Shown: piece after piece, positions 40,218 to 49,480 of the stretch | Numbering within the stretch: position 1 is the first letter of the stretch | How the letters are laid out: each line of letters begins with the position of its first letter | NCBI RefSeq assembly: GCF_009455685.1 | Contig: NZ_QPES01000001.1 | Span: forward strand, 1,550,001 to 1,614,000 | DNA from: Paraburkholderia hayleyella | GTDB lineage: Bacteria; Pseudomonadota; Gammaproteobacteria; Burkholderiales; Burkholderiaceae | DNA length: 64,000 bases | Direction of reading: 5' to 3' | Position numbers and translations under genes: made by a program | Notes under the pieces: generated by a model | What the model saw: only the letters and a program-made list of their open reading frames with translations | Databases searched by the model: none | Told to the model about the DNA's origin: nothing

Positions 40218-41477
40218 CTACGGCGTCTCAGGCACGGGCACCGCATCGGCGGGTGCTGGATCGCGTGTTTCCGGCATGGCGGCCCACACCAGCAGCACCG
40301 CCAGCGCACCCGCCGCGGCAAGGCCAAAGAAGCTCACGGTATTGCCAAAGTGATCGGCGATAAAGCCCGCCGCCGCCGTGCTGAGCGTTGCGCCGATCCC
40401 GGCTGACAAGCCAAAGAGCCCGATGCACAGGTTGTAGCGCCCCTTGTCGCCCGCGACATCGGCGGCGATCAGCGGCAGCATCACGCCGAAAACAGCCGCG
40501 CTTAAACCATCGAGCATTTGCACGGGCACGAGCAGGTAAGGGCTACTCACGCCGGCAAACAGCAGCGCGCGCAGTGGCAGCGCGCTAAAGCCGAGCAGCA
40601 GGATCGGCCGGCGTCCCCAGCGTTGCGCCGAGCGCCCCACCCACGGCGACATCATGGCGACGATCGCTTGCGGCACGACGATGCACGCGGCGATGATCAG
40701 TTGCACGTGGTCGCCCATGCTGGCGGTGACTTCGCCTGCCGCCAGATTGAGCATGGCGGCGTTCGACAGATGGAACAGCACGATGCAGGCGGCGAAGGTC
40801 AGCATGCGCCGGTCGCGCAGCAGCTCACGCAGGGTTTCGCGGTCTTCCTTTTCGGATGACGTGATGGCCTTCTTGCCGCCAGACGCGCTGGCGGGCTTCG
40901 CGCTGGCCTGGTTGGCCTGGTGAATCATGCTCAGCGCGAACAGCGCAGGCAGCGCCAGCACGGCAGTGAGCCAGAACACGGCGCGCGGCGACACATACTC
41001 GCCGCACAACCCCATCAGCCCCGCGGCTACCGCGCTGCCGATCGAGGCCCAGCGCGCGTTGCGCCCGAGCCGGTCGCCGAGGTTCTGGCGTCCGACGAGC
41101 GCAAACGAGAGCGCCGCCATCGCGGGCACCAGCATGCAACTGGCGAAACCGTGGAACACCTCGGCGGCCATCACCGCGAGCATCGTCGGGCTGACGGCCA
41201 GCAACACGGCGCTGAGAATGATGGCGACGATCGCCCAGAACGCCGCGGCTTTCTTGTTGCGCATTGCATCGACGGCCGCACCGGCCGGCACCTGGCTGAC
41301 CATCGCACTGATCGTGCCGACGGACAGCGCCATGCCAATTTCGCCCTGGGTCCATTTGTGCGAGGCGAGATACGACGCAATGAACGGCCCAAAGCCGGTT
41401 TGTACGTTAGCGACGAAAAAATTCAGCCAGTCGAGGGCAAGCAGGCTACGAACCTGGATTGAATACCGGCCGCTCAT
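40218..41477 (-). CDS. major facilitator superfamily transporter
   Basis: Integral inner-membrane transporter, 419 residues, with about twelve hydrophobic helices in two halves joined by a basic, Ala/Ser-rich loop (about residues 190-220, KPASASGGKKAITSSEKED). The first half begins LLALDWLNFFVANVQTGFG; the second ends in AAMPETR. The substrate is not apparent; it resembles drug- or sugar-efflux MFS proteins. Its ATG at 41477 overlaps the stop of the upstream lipoprotein gene (41474) by 4 bases, so the two form a coupled pair. Confidence 0.88.
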   Translation of the reverse strand: MSGRYSIQVRSLLALDWLNFFVANVQTGFGPFIASYLASHKWTQGEIGMALSVGTISAMVSQVPAGAAVDAMRNKKAAAFWAIVAIILSAVLLAVSPTMLAVMAAEVFHGFASCMLVPAMAALSFALVGRQNLGDRLGRNARWASIGSAVAAGLMGLCGEYVSPRAVFWLTAVLALPALFALSMIHQANQASAKPASASGGKKAITSSEKEDRETLRELLRDRRMLTFAACIVLFHLSNAAMLNLAAGEVTASMGDHVQLIIAACIVVPQAIVAMMSPWVGRSAQRWGRRPILLLGFSALPLRALLFAGVSSPYLLVPVQMLDGLSAAVFGVMLPLIAADVAGDKGRYNLCIGLFGLSAGIGATLSTAAAGFIADHFGNTVSFFGLAAAGALAVLLVWAAMPETRDPAPADAVPVPETP

Positions 41478-42445
41478 CGGTGGCCCCGGCTTCGGCTCGC
41501 CGCGCGGGTAGCGGCTGAAGAAGCGGCCGAAGCAGGCTTCGTGACGGTGACAGGAGCAGGGACCGCAGGAGAGATGGCATGCACGACGGGCTGGTTGACG
41601 AGGTACGGCGGCGAGGCCTTGAGCTGCGCGTCATCGAGATCGAGCTGGAGTTGCAGCACCTTGTTACGGGTGACGAAATGCAAGGCGTTCCAGTCGACGG
41701 CGATGCTGTGGCGGCCGGGCGCGACAATGTCGTTGACGTCGAGCACCAACGCCTGAGGCTGCGCCCGGCTATCGATGAGCGCATCGATGACGCGCCCCAC
41801 GGTGGTATGGTTGGGCCGCTCGACGATGCTGTCTAGCAGCGGTAACTGGGTGGCCGTGGCGCTGAGCCGTGTGCTGTTCTGGATGGGCACGGGGGGCGGG
41901 TTGGGCAGGCGCTGCAACGTGATCGCCGCCATTTTCGGCGCGGCGTCGGGCTTGAAGCTAAACGCGCTCCACGGAAAATTCACCTTGCGGTCCCCGACGC
42001 CCATGAAGCCTTGCAGGTTGACCACCATCTCATGCGGCCGGCCACTGGCGTCGGCGATCAGATCGACGGCGTGCCCGATCACCCGGCCATCGGGGCGCTG
42101 GACTTCGCTATCGAGCAAGCCACGCACCAGACCATGCCCGATCGTGCGCAGCGTGATGAGCGGCGTCGGGGTGGCCGGTGGCGGCGGGGGCGCCGGTTGC
42201 GGTTTGACCGGACGCGGTTTGACGACGGGGCGTTTGACGGGCTTGGGGGGGACGGCGATGGGCGGCGGCGGAGCCTTGACGGGCGGCGGCGGCGCGGGTG
42301 GCTCGACGGACACCGCAATGGCTTCGCTGATCGGTGCGGGCGCCTGCTGCGGGGGGCCGAACGCGCTGCACCCTGACAGAACCAGCACCATCAGCAAGAC
42401 CCAGAAAGGCAAACGCGAAACGGGGGGCAAGACACCGCCACTCAT
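41474..42445 (-). CDS. PRC-barrel domain lipoprotein
   Basis: Predicted lipoprotein of 323 residues. The start is the ATG at 42445 with GGAG about 8 bases upstream; a longer in-frame version lacks a ribosome site. Residues 13-26 form a hydrophobic signal ending in lipobox LSGC. A Pro-rich, Lys/Val-containing linker (about 35-95) follows, of the kind that spans the periplasm. Two PRC-barrel-like domains come next: DGRVIGHAVDLIADASGRP with VGDRKVNFPWSAF, and TVGRVIDALIDSRAQPQAL with SIAVDWNALHF. The function is unknown. It is translationally coupled to the MFS gene. Confidence 0.8.
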   Translation of the reverse strand: MSGGVLPPVSRLPFWVLLMVLVLSGCSAFGPPQQAPAPISEAIAVSVEPPAPPPPVKAPPPPIAVPPKPVKRPVVKPRPVKPQPAPPPPPATPTPLITLRTIGHGLVRGLLDSEVQRPDGRVIGHAVDLIADASGRPHEMVVNLQGFMGVGDRKVNFPWSAFSFKPDAAPKMAAITLQRLPNPPPVPIQNSTRLSATATQLPLLDSIVERPNHTTVGRVIDALIDSRAQPQALVLDVNDIVAPGRHSIAVDWNALHFVTRNKVLQLQLDLDDAQLKASPPYLVNQPVVHAISPAVPAPVTVTKPASAASSAATRAASRSRGHR

Positions 42446-42802
42446 CGAAAATCTCCAGGGGCGAGAATAAAAATTACGGGCGCAAACCCGCGAGCATCGG
42501 AGCAGGACCGGCTGTGCGGGACGCCCTTCGAGGCATGCCTTGTCAGATGCATGAACGAGGCGAGGCGATGCAAGGCATGAAGCACGACATGCAGCACGGC
42601 GGCATGACATGGAGCCGGCCGGTACGGAGGGCGATTCACGGGGGGTCGATTGTAAGCGATGTTGTGGACGCGCCGGTTGACGGATGGCGGGAACGGTTCC
42701 TCGCGTGAGGTTACCTAACCCGGGCGTTCAACAATGCAATCCGGATCGCATGGCGACTGTTTTTTATTCACTAATAATATTCAATTGAAGCGGATGTAAA
42801 AC
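42446..42802. other. 357-base intergenic region
   Basis: GC-rich on the lipoprotein side and AT-rich over the last about 60 bases before the ankyrin-like gene. No gene, RNA or strong hairpin was recognised. Both divergent promoters should lie here. Confidence 0.5.
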
Positions 42803-43792
42803 ATGGTGCGTCAAGTTTCTTCTTCCCCCTCTTCATTTACTCCCCCGGTTTTTCAGCATCCTCATCGTGACGATCCAGATATTGAAGAGCAGTTTGTCAA
42901 AATCGAGGAAAATTTCGTCAGCGGAAAATATAAATCGCCGAATCTGCTGCTTCAGGGCTCGCCGGAATGTGGGGCGGGGCCAGGTAATTTTTCTTTGTCT
43001 GCCGTGAGCCCGCCCGGGATCCCGCGGCAGCATCATGAAGCGCCGCTTTTTTTTAATAAATCATTGAGCGCAACTATTTTATTGCTACCGGATAATTTCA
43101 GCCATAAACCACAGGTTAAAAATAATGACAGGCTGCTATTTACGGCAGGCGGAACAAGGCAGAATGAATTTCAGACGTTGCCCATCAAGGAAGATCCGGT
43201 TTATGTAACGGCCGTAACAACAGCGATTGCCTTGATTGAGAGCCAGCAGGATACCTGTGCGGCGCTGTCGAGGCTTTTACAGGAAAGAGTGATTAACTGG
43301 ACGAATATTGATGATGTTATTCCAGGTGCTCAATATAATTTGCGGTTGCTGGATCTGGCGATCAAGGAAAATAATATCGGGGCGGTGATTTTGCTGATTA
43401 AATATGGCGCCGAGATTGACGGGGACAAGGCGATGGGTAAAGCTCAGGAGAGGAAATCGTTTGGTTTTATGTCGCCGTTATACCGGGCAATTTTGCTGGG
43501 CCAGAAAAAAATTGCATTACTGCTATTGAATGGCATTACGGTTAATTATTATGGTGCGGTAACTGTAAAAAAAGCGAATCCGTATCACAAATCGGGGGCC
43601 TTCAATGAAAATTGCCTGAGGTTGGCATCCAGGCTAGGGGCGGCAGAGATCGTGGCCGCTATTCACACGTGGTCACGCGAACGGGAGGAAGAAGCGGCTG
43701 AGAGCGGGCCAATCAGCAACCCGCACCCCGCAGGCGGCAACCTGAGCCAGGGCCCAGGCCGGACAGCCCGTCTAAACCCTGGCTTCGATTGA
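42803..43792 (+). CDS. orphan protein with ankyrin-like repeats, possible effector
   Basis: A 329-residue protein with an AT-rich 5' half and no Sec signal. The first 110 residues are Ser/Pro-rich and unstructured-looking. From about residue 140 there are ankyrin-type helix pairs: LRLLDLAIKENNIGAVILL then IKYGAEIDG, followed by SPLYRAILLGQKKIALLLL then NGITVN, and a third weaker one (CLRLASRLGAAEIVAAI). The last about 40 residues are polar and GC-rich. Ankyrin repeats mediate protein binding and are common in host-directed bacterial proteins. It is isolated, with no operon partner. The effector label is a hypothesis. Confidence 0.65.
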   Translation: MVRQVSSSPSSFTPPVFQHPHRDDPDIEEQFVKIEENFVSGKYKSPNLLLQGSPECGAGPGNFSLSAVSPPGIPRQHHEAPLFFNKSLSATILLLPDNFSHKPQVKNNDRLLFTAGGTRQNEFQTLPIKEDPVYVTAVTTAIALIESQQDTCAALSRLLQERVINWTNIDDVIPGAQYNLRLLDLAIKENNIGAVILLIKYGAEIDGDKAMGKAQERKSFGFMSPLYRAILLGQKKIALLLLNGITVNYYGAVTVKKANPYHKSGAFNENCLRLASRLGAAEIVAAIHTWSREREEEAAESGPISNPHPAGGNLSQGPGRTARLNPGFD

Positions 43793-43838
43793 GGCAGCGG
43801 CCTCGTCAAGGCTTAACCAAACTTCGATCAAACCCCGA

Positions 43839-44750
43839 TCAACCCTTCGTGCGCGGCAGCATTTCCTGCCGAATCCAGTCCGTCACCGAAGTCCGCACCG
43901 GCTTCCAGCCTAGCAGCCGCCGCGCACGTTCCCCGCGTACCCGGCTGTTCGAGCCCATCGCATAGGCGGCCATTTCGTCCCCCCAGGCTTTTTGCGCCTC
44001 GGCGAGCGGCCAGCTTTGGGGCGCGCCCAGACCTAGCACCTCGGCGACGGCTTGCGCCATCTCCCTGAACGATGCCTCGCCGCTTTCGACGAAATAAAAC
44101 GTTCCCGCCGGGCTTTTTTCCAGGGCGAGGCGATACAGCTCGACGACATCGTCGATATGCACGTTCGACCAGATATTCGCGCCGCTGCCGACATGGCGCA
44201 CCACGCCACTTTTTTGCGCTTCGTGGACGAGGCGCGGCAATTGCACGCTCTCGCTGCCGGCGACCGTGCCATGACCATAAATCAGCGTGTTACACAACAC
44301 CGCCGAACGGATAGATTGCTGCGCGGCGTCGAGCACGCGCTGGTCGAGTGCGACGCGAGCGGCTTTGTCAGCGGTAGGCGTAGGTAGCGCATCTTCGTGA
44401 TACACCGCCGCGGTGCCTGCTTCGCCGCCTGACGCGTCGCCCACAATGCTTGAGCCGCTGGTGTGCAAAAACGTTTTGTTCGAGCCTGCCAGGCCTTCCA
44501 GCAGGGCTTCGACCGCACCGCGATGATCGCTGCTCGCGGCGTTGATGACCGCATCGGCGGCTTGCGCTTGCGCCACCAGTAGCGCGTGGTCGTCGAGCGT
44601 GCCGCTCACCGGGCGGATGCCTAGCCGCTCCAGTTCGGCCGCCTGGCTGGGCTGACGAATCAGTCCGCTGACCTGATGGCCCGCCCGGGCCAGACCCGCT
44701 GCAATCGAGCCGCCAATAAAACCGCTTGCTCCTGTGATGAAGATGTTCAA
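43839..44750 (-). CDS. NAD(P)-dependent epimerase/dehydratase-like SDR protein
   Basis: Extended/atypical short-chain dehydrogenase fold, 303 residues. The N-terminal Rossmann motif TGASGFIGGSIAAGLARAG is at residues 6-24. The region around SGSSIVGD and the DIRNVH-like block (IWSNVHIDDVVELY, about 192-205) match NAD-dependent epimerases. The canonical YxxxK is not clear, so catalysis is uncertain. The start codon appears to be TTG at 44750, with GGGAGAA 6 bases upstream. It diverges from a LysR regulator across 179 bases and is probably its target. Confidence 0.82.
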   Translation of the reverse strand: MNIFITGASGFIGGSIAAGLARAGHQVSGLIRQPSQAAELERLGIRPVSGTLDDHALLVAQAQAADAVINAASSDHRGAVEALLEGLAGSNKTFLHTSGSSIVGDASGGEAGTAAVYHEDALPTPTADKAARVALDQRVLDAAQQSIRSAVLCNTLIYGHGTVAGSESVQLPRLVHEAQKSGVVRHVGSGANIWSNVHIDDVVELYRLALEKSPAGTFYFVESGEASFREMAQAVAEVLGLGAPQSWPLAEAQKAWGDEMAAYAMGSNSRVRGERARRLLGWKPVRTSVTDWIRQEMLPRTKG

Positions 44751-44929
44751 GACGTTCTCCCTGGAAATAGAAAAAATAGAAAAATGGCTTCTCGTGACGA
44801 CATTGGACGCTAACGAGATCGTTGCTACCGTGATCAGGACGCTAGTATCGGCGCCTGGGATCTTCGCAAAAAGCGTGTTGTCCTCAAATTACTTTTGATT
44901 GAAAATCAACAATCACATGAAAAGCCTCT

Positions 44930-45817
44930 ATGAAAACTTCCACCGATGAATTGCTGGTGCTGGTCACGGTGATCGACTGCGGTTCCATGACAGCCGCCGC
45001 CGAAAAGCTGCAGCAGACCGTCTCGGGCGTGAGCCGCGCGCTTTCGCGGCTGGAATCCAAGCTCGACACCGCGCTGGTGCGGCGCACCACACGGCGCTTG
45101 CACCTGACCGACGAGGGTGAGCTGTTTCTGGCGCGTGCGCGAGTGATTCTGGCGGCGATGGAAGACGCGGAAGCCTCGGTCAAACACCACCGGCAGCGGC
45201 CTTCCGGGCGCTTGCGGGTCGATGCCGCATCGCCCTTCATGCTGCATTGCGTGGCGCCGCATATGACAGCGTTTTCGGCGCTGTATCCGGAGATTGCGCT
45301 GGAGCTGACGAGCAGCGAGCGCATCGTCGACTTGCTGGAGCAGAAGATCGACATTGCGATCCGCATTGGCGCGTTGCAGGATTCCACGCTGCACGCCCGG
45401 GCGCTGGGCACGAGCAAGGTCCGGATCGTCGCCAGCCCGGCATATCTGGCTGAACAGGGCGAGCCGCGGGTCCCGGCGGATTTGCTGGCGCACCGGCTGA
45501 TCGGCTTTACCGCGCCGGAGCGCCTGAACCGCTGGCCGCTGCCCGATGGCGGGCAGGCCTCGATGAAGATCAACCCGGGGATCACCGCCTCGAGCGGCGA
45601 GACCTTGCGACAACTGGCGCTAGCGGGCTGGGGGATTGCCCGCCTGGCCGACTTCATGATTGCCGCCGATATTGCCGCGGGCCGGCTGGTGCCTCTGCTG
45701 GATACGCTGTTGCTGGAAGAGCGTCAGCCGGTGAATGCGGTGTATTACCAGAGCGCGGCGCTGGCGGAGCGGGTGCAGTGTTTTCTGGATTTTCTCGCGG
45801 GGCGTTTGCGGCTTTAA
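44930..45817 (+). CDS. LysR-family transcriptional regulator
   Basis: DNA-binding regulator of 295 residues. The winged helix-turn-helix is at 5-64 (AAAEKLQQTVSGVSRALSRL), and the substrate-binding domain at about 92-290 begins GRLRVDAASPFMLH. The order fits the group often linked to oxidoreductases and efflux (DsdC/AaeR-like). The divergent SDR gene next to it is the likely regulated partner. The effector is unknown. Confidence 0.9.
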   Translation: MKTSTDELLVLVTVIDCGSMTAAAEKLQQTVSGVSRALSRLESKLDTALVRRTTRRLHLTDEGELFLARARVILAAMEDAEASVKHHRQRPSGRLRVDAASPFMLHCVAPHMTAFSALYPEIALELTSSERIVDLLEQKIDIAIRIGALQDSTLHARALGTSKVRIVASPAYLAEQGEPRVPADLLAHRLIGFTAPERLNRWPLPDGGQASMKINPGITASSGETLRQLALAGWGIARLADFMIAADIAAGRLVPLLDTLLLEERQPVNAVYYQSAALAERVQCFLDFLAGRLRL

Positions 45818-45892
45818 GCGGCGATCTTTAGGCGGCGATCTTTAGGCGGCGATCTTTAAGTGGTGGTCAAGCGGGGGTCAAGTGGTGGTCAA
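45818..45892 (+). repeat. 3 x 14-bp and 3 x 11-bp tandem repeats at a convergent junction
   Basis: Directly after the LysR stop come three copies of GCGGCGATCTTTAg (45818-45859), then three units of GTGGTGGTCAA or GCGGGGGTCAA (45860-45892). The last unit overlaps the stop codon of the convergent cdh gene. These look like slippage products that fill the junction. Confidence 0.9.
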
Positions 45893-46653
45893 TAGGCCAT
45901 GCGGCACTGGTGATCCTGAATTTCCTCTGCCGCTACGCCCCGCTCGGCGGTACCGGAAGAGACGAGCAACAAAAACGTATCTTTGTTGACATTGACCAGC
46001 GCGGCTCCGCTATAAGCCATTTGCCCGTGATCAGCCGTGACCTTGTCTTTGATGAGCGGGAAAAGATTGATTGTCTTCAGGTCGGACAGGGAAATTTTTT
46101 TAACGTAGTAAGTGTGTTGCCTGATTTTTTCTGCGAGCGCTGACCATTCGTTTCCCAGGTTAGCTGTATCCAGGCCATTCAATAATGTTCGGACGGCCGG
46201 GGCGAGACAAGAAATATGGAAGTGCAACTGATTTTGCGTGCGAGTATTCGCGGCGTTGAGCGTTAAGGCGATGTCCTTCTCTTTTAATGTTTTATTTAAT
46301 TTTTCAGTCAGGAATGAACGTGCTTGCCACGCATGGTAAAAATATTTTGAAGTTTGATCGTTTAATAATTGCGGATCCTCGATGCCGCTTATCTTGTCGG
46401 TAGGTAACAGCAGATATTGATATTTGTCGTTGTCTACCTTGTATATAACGTACCGGCTATCCAGATCGACTAGCGCACATGGCCGGTAGATATCGTCAGC
46501 AAGATAGTTGGGGACGCATTGCTGATTCAGTTTCTGCCACAAAAAATCGCTGTCTGCTCCGCTTGCTCCGTTTGCTCCACAGGCCTGCTGGCCGAGTAAT
46601 AGCGGCAGCGACAAGAGAACAGCGGGTGTTAAATTTTTGCCTGGGTGGTGCAT
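45889..46653 (-). CDS. cdh: CDP-diacylglycerol pyrophosphatase
   Basis: Hydrolyses CDP-diacylglycerol to CMP and phosphatidate at the membrane. The 254-residue length is close to E. coli Cdh (about 251). Matching blocks in order are YQYLLLPTDKISGIEDPQLL (about 78-97), YHAWQARSFL, the HIT-like catalytic block TQNQLHFHISC (residues 139-149) and the C-terminal AEEIQDHQC. The first His of the HxHxH triad is Gln here (QLHFH, 142-146). Residues 8-25 form a hydrophobic N-terminal anchor or signal. The ATG at 46653 is preceded by AAAGGAG at good distance, better than the upstream ATG at 46689. Confidence 0.88.
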   Translation of the reverse strand: MHHPGKNLTPAVLLSLPLLLGQQACGANGASGADSDFLWQKLNQQCVPNYLADDIYRPCALVDLDSRYVIYKVDNDKYQYLLLPTDKISGIEDPQLLNDQTSKYFYHAWQARSFLTEKLNKTLKEKDIALTLNAANTRTQNQLHFHISCLAPAVRTLLNGLDTANLGNEWSALAEKIRQHTYYVKKISLSDLKTINLFPLIKDKVTADHGQMAYSGAALVNVNKDTFLLLVSSGTAERGVAAEEIQDHQCRMAY

Positions 46654-47037
46654 ATAAAAAATCTCCTTTCTATTATTTTGACGGGCCATGTACTAGCAAA
46701 CTACTGGCCGAGCTTGTGGCGAAAACCCCGTGATGGGCATTGCAATGCTTAAAGCAAACGTCCGGGTGAACCCGGGCGGTCTCCATGCGGTCTCCATGTT
46801 ATGCCAGCTTGTTCCCTGCCTCACGGATATGCCCCGGATTCCTCCGATTCCGCCTTCCCGATGAGCAAAATCCCAGGAAAAATCAGCACAAAAACAAGTT
46901 GTTTGTACAAATTTGCGCCGCTACACTTTCGCGCACGTTTTGGCTCGTGCCCGCCCGAACAATCGAACAACCGAACAACAAAAAAACGCCCGAACTGACG
47001 GATGCCCAAAATCGACCCTCGCAAGGATGCGCTCACC
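46654..47037. other. intergenic region between divergent cdh and hutH
   Basis: Holds both divergent promoters and the palindromes at 46894-46911. Short frames exist but none is supported as a gene. Confidence 0.5.
46894..46911. promoter_or_regulatory. overlapping palindromes upstream of hutH, candidate HutC operator
   Basis: ACAAGTTGT (46894-46902) and TTTGTACAAA (46902-46911) are two adjoining perfect dyads built of TTGT/ACAA half-sites, about 130 bases before hutH. GntR/HutC-family repressors bind TTGT/ACAA-like palindromes in hut promoters, and the regulator gene sits in the same operon. The exact spacing differs from the published HutC consensus as I recall it. Confidence 0.45.
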
Positions 47038-48609
47038 ATGCTGCTCACGCCTGGCCACCTTAGCCTGCCGCAACTGCGCCAGATTGCCCGCGAGCGGCTC
47101 ACGCTCGAACTCGATCCACAAAGCTTTCCGGCCATCGACGCCTGTGCCGGGGCCGTCGCCGCTATCGCCGCCCGGGGCGAGCCGGCTTACGGCATCAACA
47201 CGGGTTTTGGCCGCCTCGCCAGCACGCATATTCCGCATGACCAGCTTGAACTTTTGCAACGCAATCTGGTGCTCTCGCATGCCGTCGGCGTGGGTGCGCC
47301 GATGGCCGCGCCCGTTGTGCGGCTCATGCTGGCGCTCAAGCTCTCCAGCCTTGGCCGGGGGCATTCCGGGATTCGCCGCGAAGTCATGCAGGCGCTGCTC
47401 ACGCTGTTCAATGCCGATGTGCTGCCGCTCATTCCCATGAAGGGCTCGGTGGGGGCCTCCGGCGATCTGGCGCCGCTGGCCCATATGTCCGCGGTGTTGC
47501 TGGGAGTGGGCGAGGTGCTGCTGCAGGGCAAGCGCGCGAGCGCGCTGGAGGGCCTGCGCGCCGCTGGGCTCGAACCGCTGACGTTGCAGGCCAAGGAAGG
47601 CCTGGCGTTGCTCAACGGTACGCAGGCTTCGACGGCGCTGGCGCTCTATCACCTGTTTGCTATCGAAGACCTGTACCGCACCGGGCTGGTTGCGGGGGCG
47701 CTCTCGGTGGATGCCGCCGCTGGGTCGGTGGCGCCTTTCGACGAGCGGATTCACGCCTTGCGCGGCCATGCGGGGCAAATCGCGGCGGCCAGCGCGTATC
47801 GCACGCTGCTCGAGGGCTCGCAGATCAATCTGTCGCATCGCGGCTGCGACAAGGTGCAAGACCCGTATAGCCTGCGTTGCCAACCGCAGGTGATGGGCGC
47901 ATGCCTCGACCAGATGCGCCATGCAGCCGGGGTGCTGCTGCTCGAAGCCAATGCGGTCTCGGATAACCCGCTGATTTTTCCTGATACTGGCGAGGTGCTC
48001 TCCGGCGGCAATTTTCATGCGGAGCCGGTTGCATTCGCGGCGGATAACCTGGCGCTGGCCGTAGCCGAGATCGGGGCGCTGGCCGAGCGCCGCATCGCCT
48101 TGCTGATCGATACCACGCTGTCCGGATTGCCGCCTTTTCTGGTGAAAGACGGTGGGGTGAATTCAGGCTTCATGATCGCGCATGTCACCGCGGCGGCCCT
48201 CGCGTCGGAGAACAAAACGCTGGCGCATCCGGCATCGGTCGATTCCTTGCCGACGTCGGCCAACCAGGAAGATCACGTGTCGATGGCGACCTTCGCCGCG
48301 CGCAAGCTGGGCGATATCGCCGAAAACGTGGCTTGCATTCTTGCCATTGAGTTGCTCGCGGCCGCCCAGGGCGTGGACTTGCGTGCGCCGCATCAGACGA
48401 GCCCACGGCTGGGCGAGGTGATGAAGACGATCCGCGCCGAGGTCGCGCATTACGCGCTGGATCATTACTTCGCGCCGGATATCGAGGCCATGGCGCGCCT
48501 CGTGCAGCGCGGCGTGATCGCCGCGCATAGCCCGCTGCGCCTGGCTTCGGAAGAGGCCCACGACGCCGCGGCAGGCGAGCCGGCACCCGGCATGCCACGT
48601 TCGGCATGA
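47038..48609 (+). CDS. hutH: histidine ammonia-lyase
   Basis: First enzyme of histidine degradation, producing urocanate and ammonia. The MIO cofactor forms from the ASG in GSVGASGDLAPLAH. With the start at 47038 this is residues 140-142, matching the family position of about 142-144. That start also has AAGGA about 10 bases upstream and the typical N-terminus MLLTPGHLSL. An ATG at 47002 would add 12 residues and lacks a ribosome site. The 523-residue length is normal to slightly long. The stop overlaps hutC (ATGA). Confidence 0.96.
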   Translation: MLLTPGHLSLPQLRQIARERLTLELDPQSFPAIDACAGAVAAIAARGEPAYGINTGFGRLASTHIPHDQLELLQRNLVLSHAVGVGAPMAAPVVRLMLALKLSSLGRGHSGIRREVMQALLTLFNADVLPLIPMKGSVGASGDLAPLAHMSAVLLGVGEVLLQGKRASALEGLRAAGLEPLTLQAKEGLALLNGTQASTALALYHLFAIEDLYRTGLVAGALSVDAAAGSVAPFDERIHALRGHAGQIAAASAYRTLLEGSQINLSHRGCDKVQDPYSLRCQPQVMGACLDQMRHAAGVLLLEANAVSDNPLIFPDTGEVLSGGNFHAEPVAFAADNLALAVAEIGALAERRIALLIDTTLSGLPPFLVKDGGVNSGFMIAHVTAAALASENKTLAHPASVDSLPTSANQEDHVSMATFAARKLGDIAENVACILAIELLAAAQGVDLRAPHQTSPRLGEVMKTIRAEVAHYALDHYFAPDIEAMARLVQRGVIAAHSPLRLASEEAHDAAAGEPAPGMPRSA

Positions 48610-49301
48610 GCACGCCCGCCTATCAGGAAATCAAGGATTTCATCCTTGAGCAGATTCATCGCGGCGTGTGGGGCGAGGGCGATCAGGTGCCGACGGAGCA
48701 TGAGCTGGCGCGCGAGTTTGGCGTCGCGCGCATGACCGTCAACCGGGCCTTGCGCGAGCTGAGCGCGGAGCAAGTGCTGACTCGCGTGCAGGGCTCGGGC
48801 ACTTTTGTTGCGCGGCCCCGGTATGAATCGACACTGGTGGCCATCCGCAGCATTTCGGATGAGATCGTCGCGCGCGGTCATCGTCACCACGCCAGTGTGC
48901 TGGTGCTGGATACGGTGTGCGCCGATGAAACGCTCGCGGCCGAAATGCAGCTTGAAGTGGGCAGTCTGCTGTTTCATTCGCGCTTGCTCCATGCCGAGAA
49001 CGAGCAGCCCGTGCAACTGGAAGAGCGCTGGGTCAGACCGGCGCTGGCGCCGGACTACATCGCCCAGGATTTCACCCAGATCACCCCGAACCAGTATCTG
49101 GTGCGCGTTGCGCCCTTGCAGCGCGTCGAATACCGCATCGAGGCCTGCATGCCTGAGGCGCGGGTGCGTGAGAGGCTGGCGATGGCTGAGCGCGAGCCAT
49201 GCCTCGTGTTGCAGCGGCGTACGTGGTCGCAAGGGCAGGTGGCGTCGGTGGTGCATCTGTGGCATCCAGGTAGCCGCTATCGCTTTACCGGTCATTTCTA
49301 G
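48606..49301 (+). CDS. hutC: histidine utilisation repressor, GntR/HutC family
   Basis: Repressor of the hut genes, relieved by urocanate in characterised systems. It has 231 residues. The GntR winged helix at 1-70 contains PTEHELAREFGVARMTVNRAL and GSGTFVA. The UTRA ligand domain (about 88-228) contains RHHASVLVL, LEERWVRPALAPDY and EPCLVLQRRTWS. The start lies inside the hutH stop, so repressor and enzyme are coupled. hutU, which often follows hutC in Burkholderia, is absent. Confidence 0.95.
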   Translation: MSTPAYQEIKDFILEQIHRGVWGEGDQVPTEHELAREFGVARMTVNRALRELSAEQVLTRVQGSGTFVARPRYESTLVAIRSISDEIVARGHRHHASVLVLDTVCADETLAAEMQLEVGSLLFHSRLLHAENEQPVQLEERWVRPALAPDYIAQDFTQITPNQYLVRVAPLQRVEYRIEACMPEARVRERLAMAEREPCLVLQRRTWSQGQVASVVHLWHPGSRYRFTGHF

Positions 49302-49480
49302 GCGCGTTCCAGATATGCCAGATATTGCCTGGCGCTACGGAATAAAGCGGTGATCAGGGGTTGGCCGGGCGTGCGCTGCCGGGCAAGCGCACAGCCTCAT
49401 GCCAGATAACACAGATAGGCACAACAGGCCACGGGGGCGCTAGAATGGCGCCCGGGTCTAATTCTTTAGGCGATATCGTT

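Noticed and set aside
46921..48018. Minus-strand frame of 365 residues opposite hutH
   Set aside because: Shadow of hutH; Arg/Gln/His-rich composition and no start signal.
49319..49353. Tiny frame MPDIAWRYGIKR between hutC and hutG as a remnant hut gene
   Set aside because: Twelve codons that also overlap a hutC alternative frame; no match to HutU, HutI or HutF that I can recognise.
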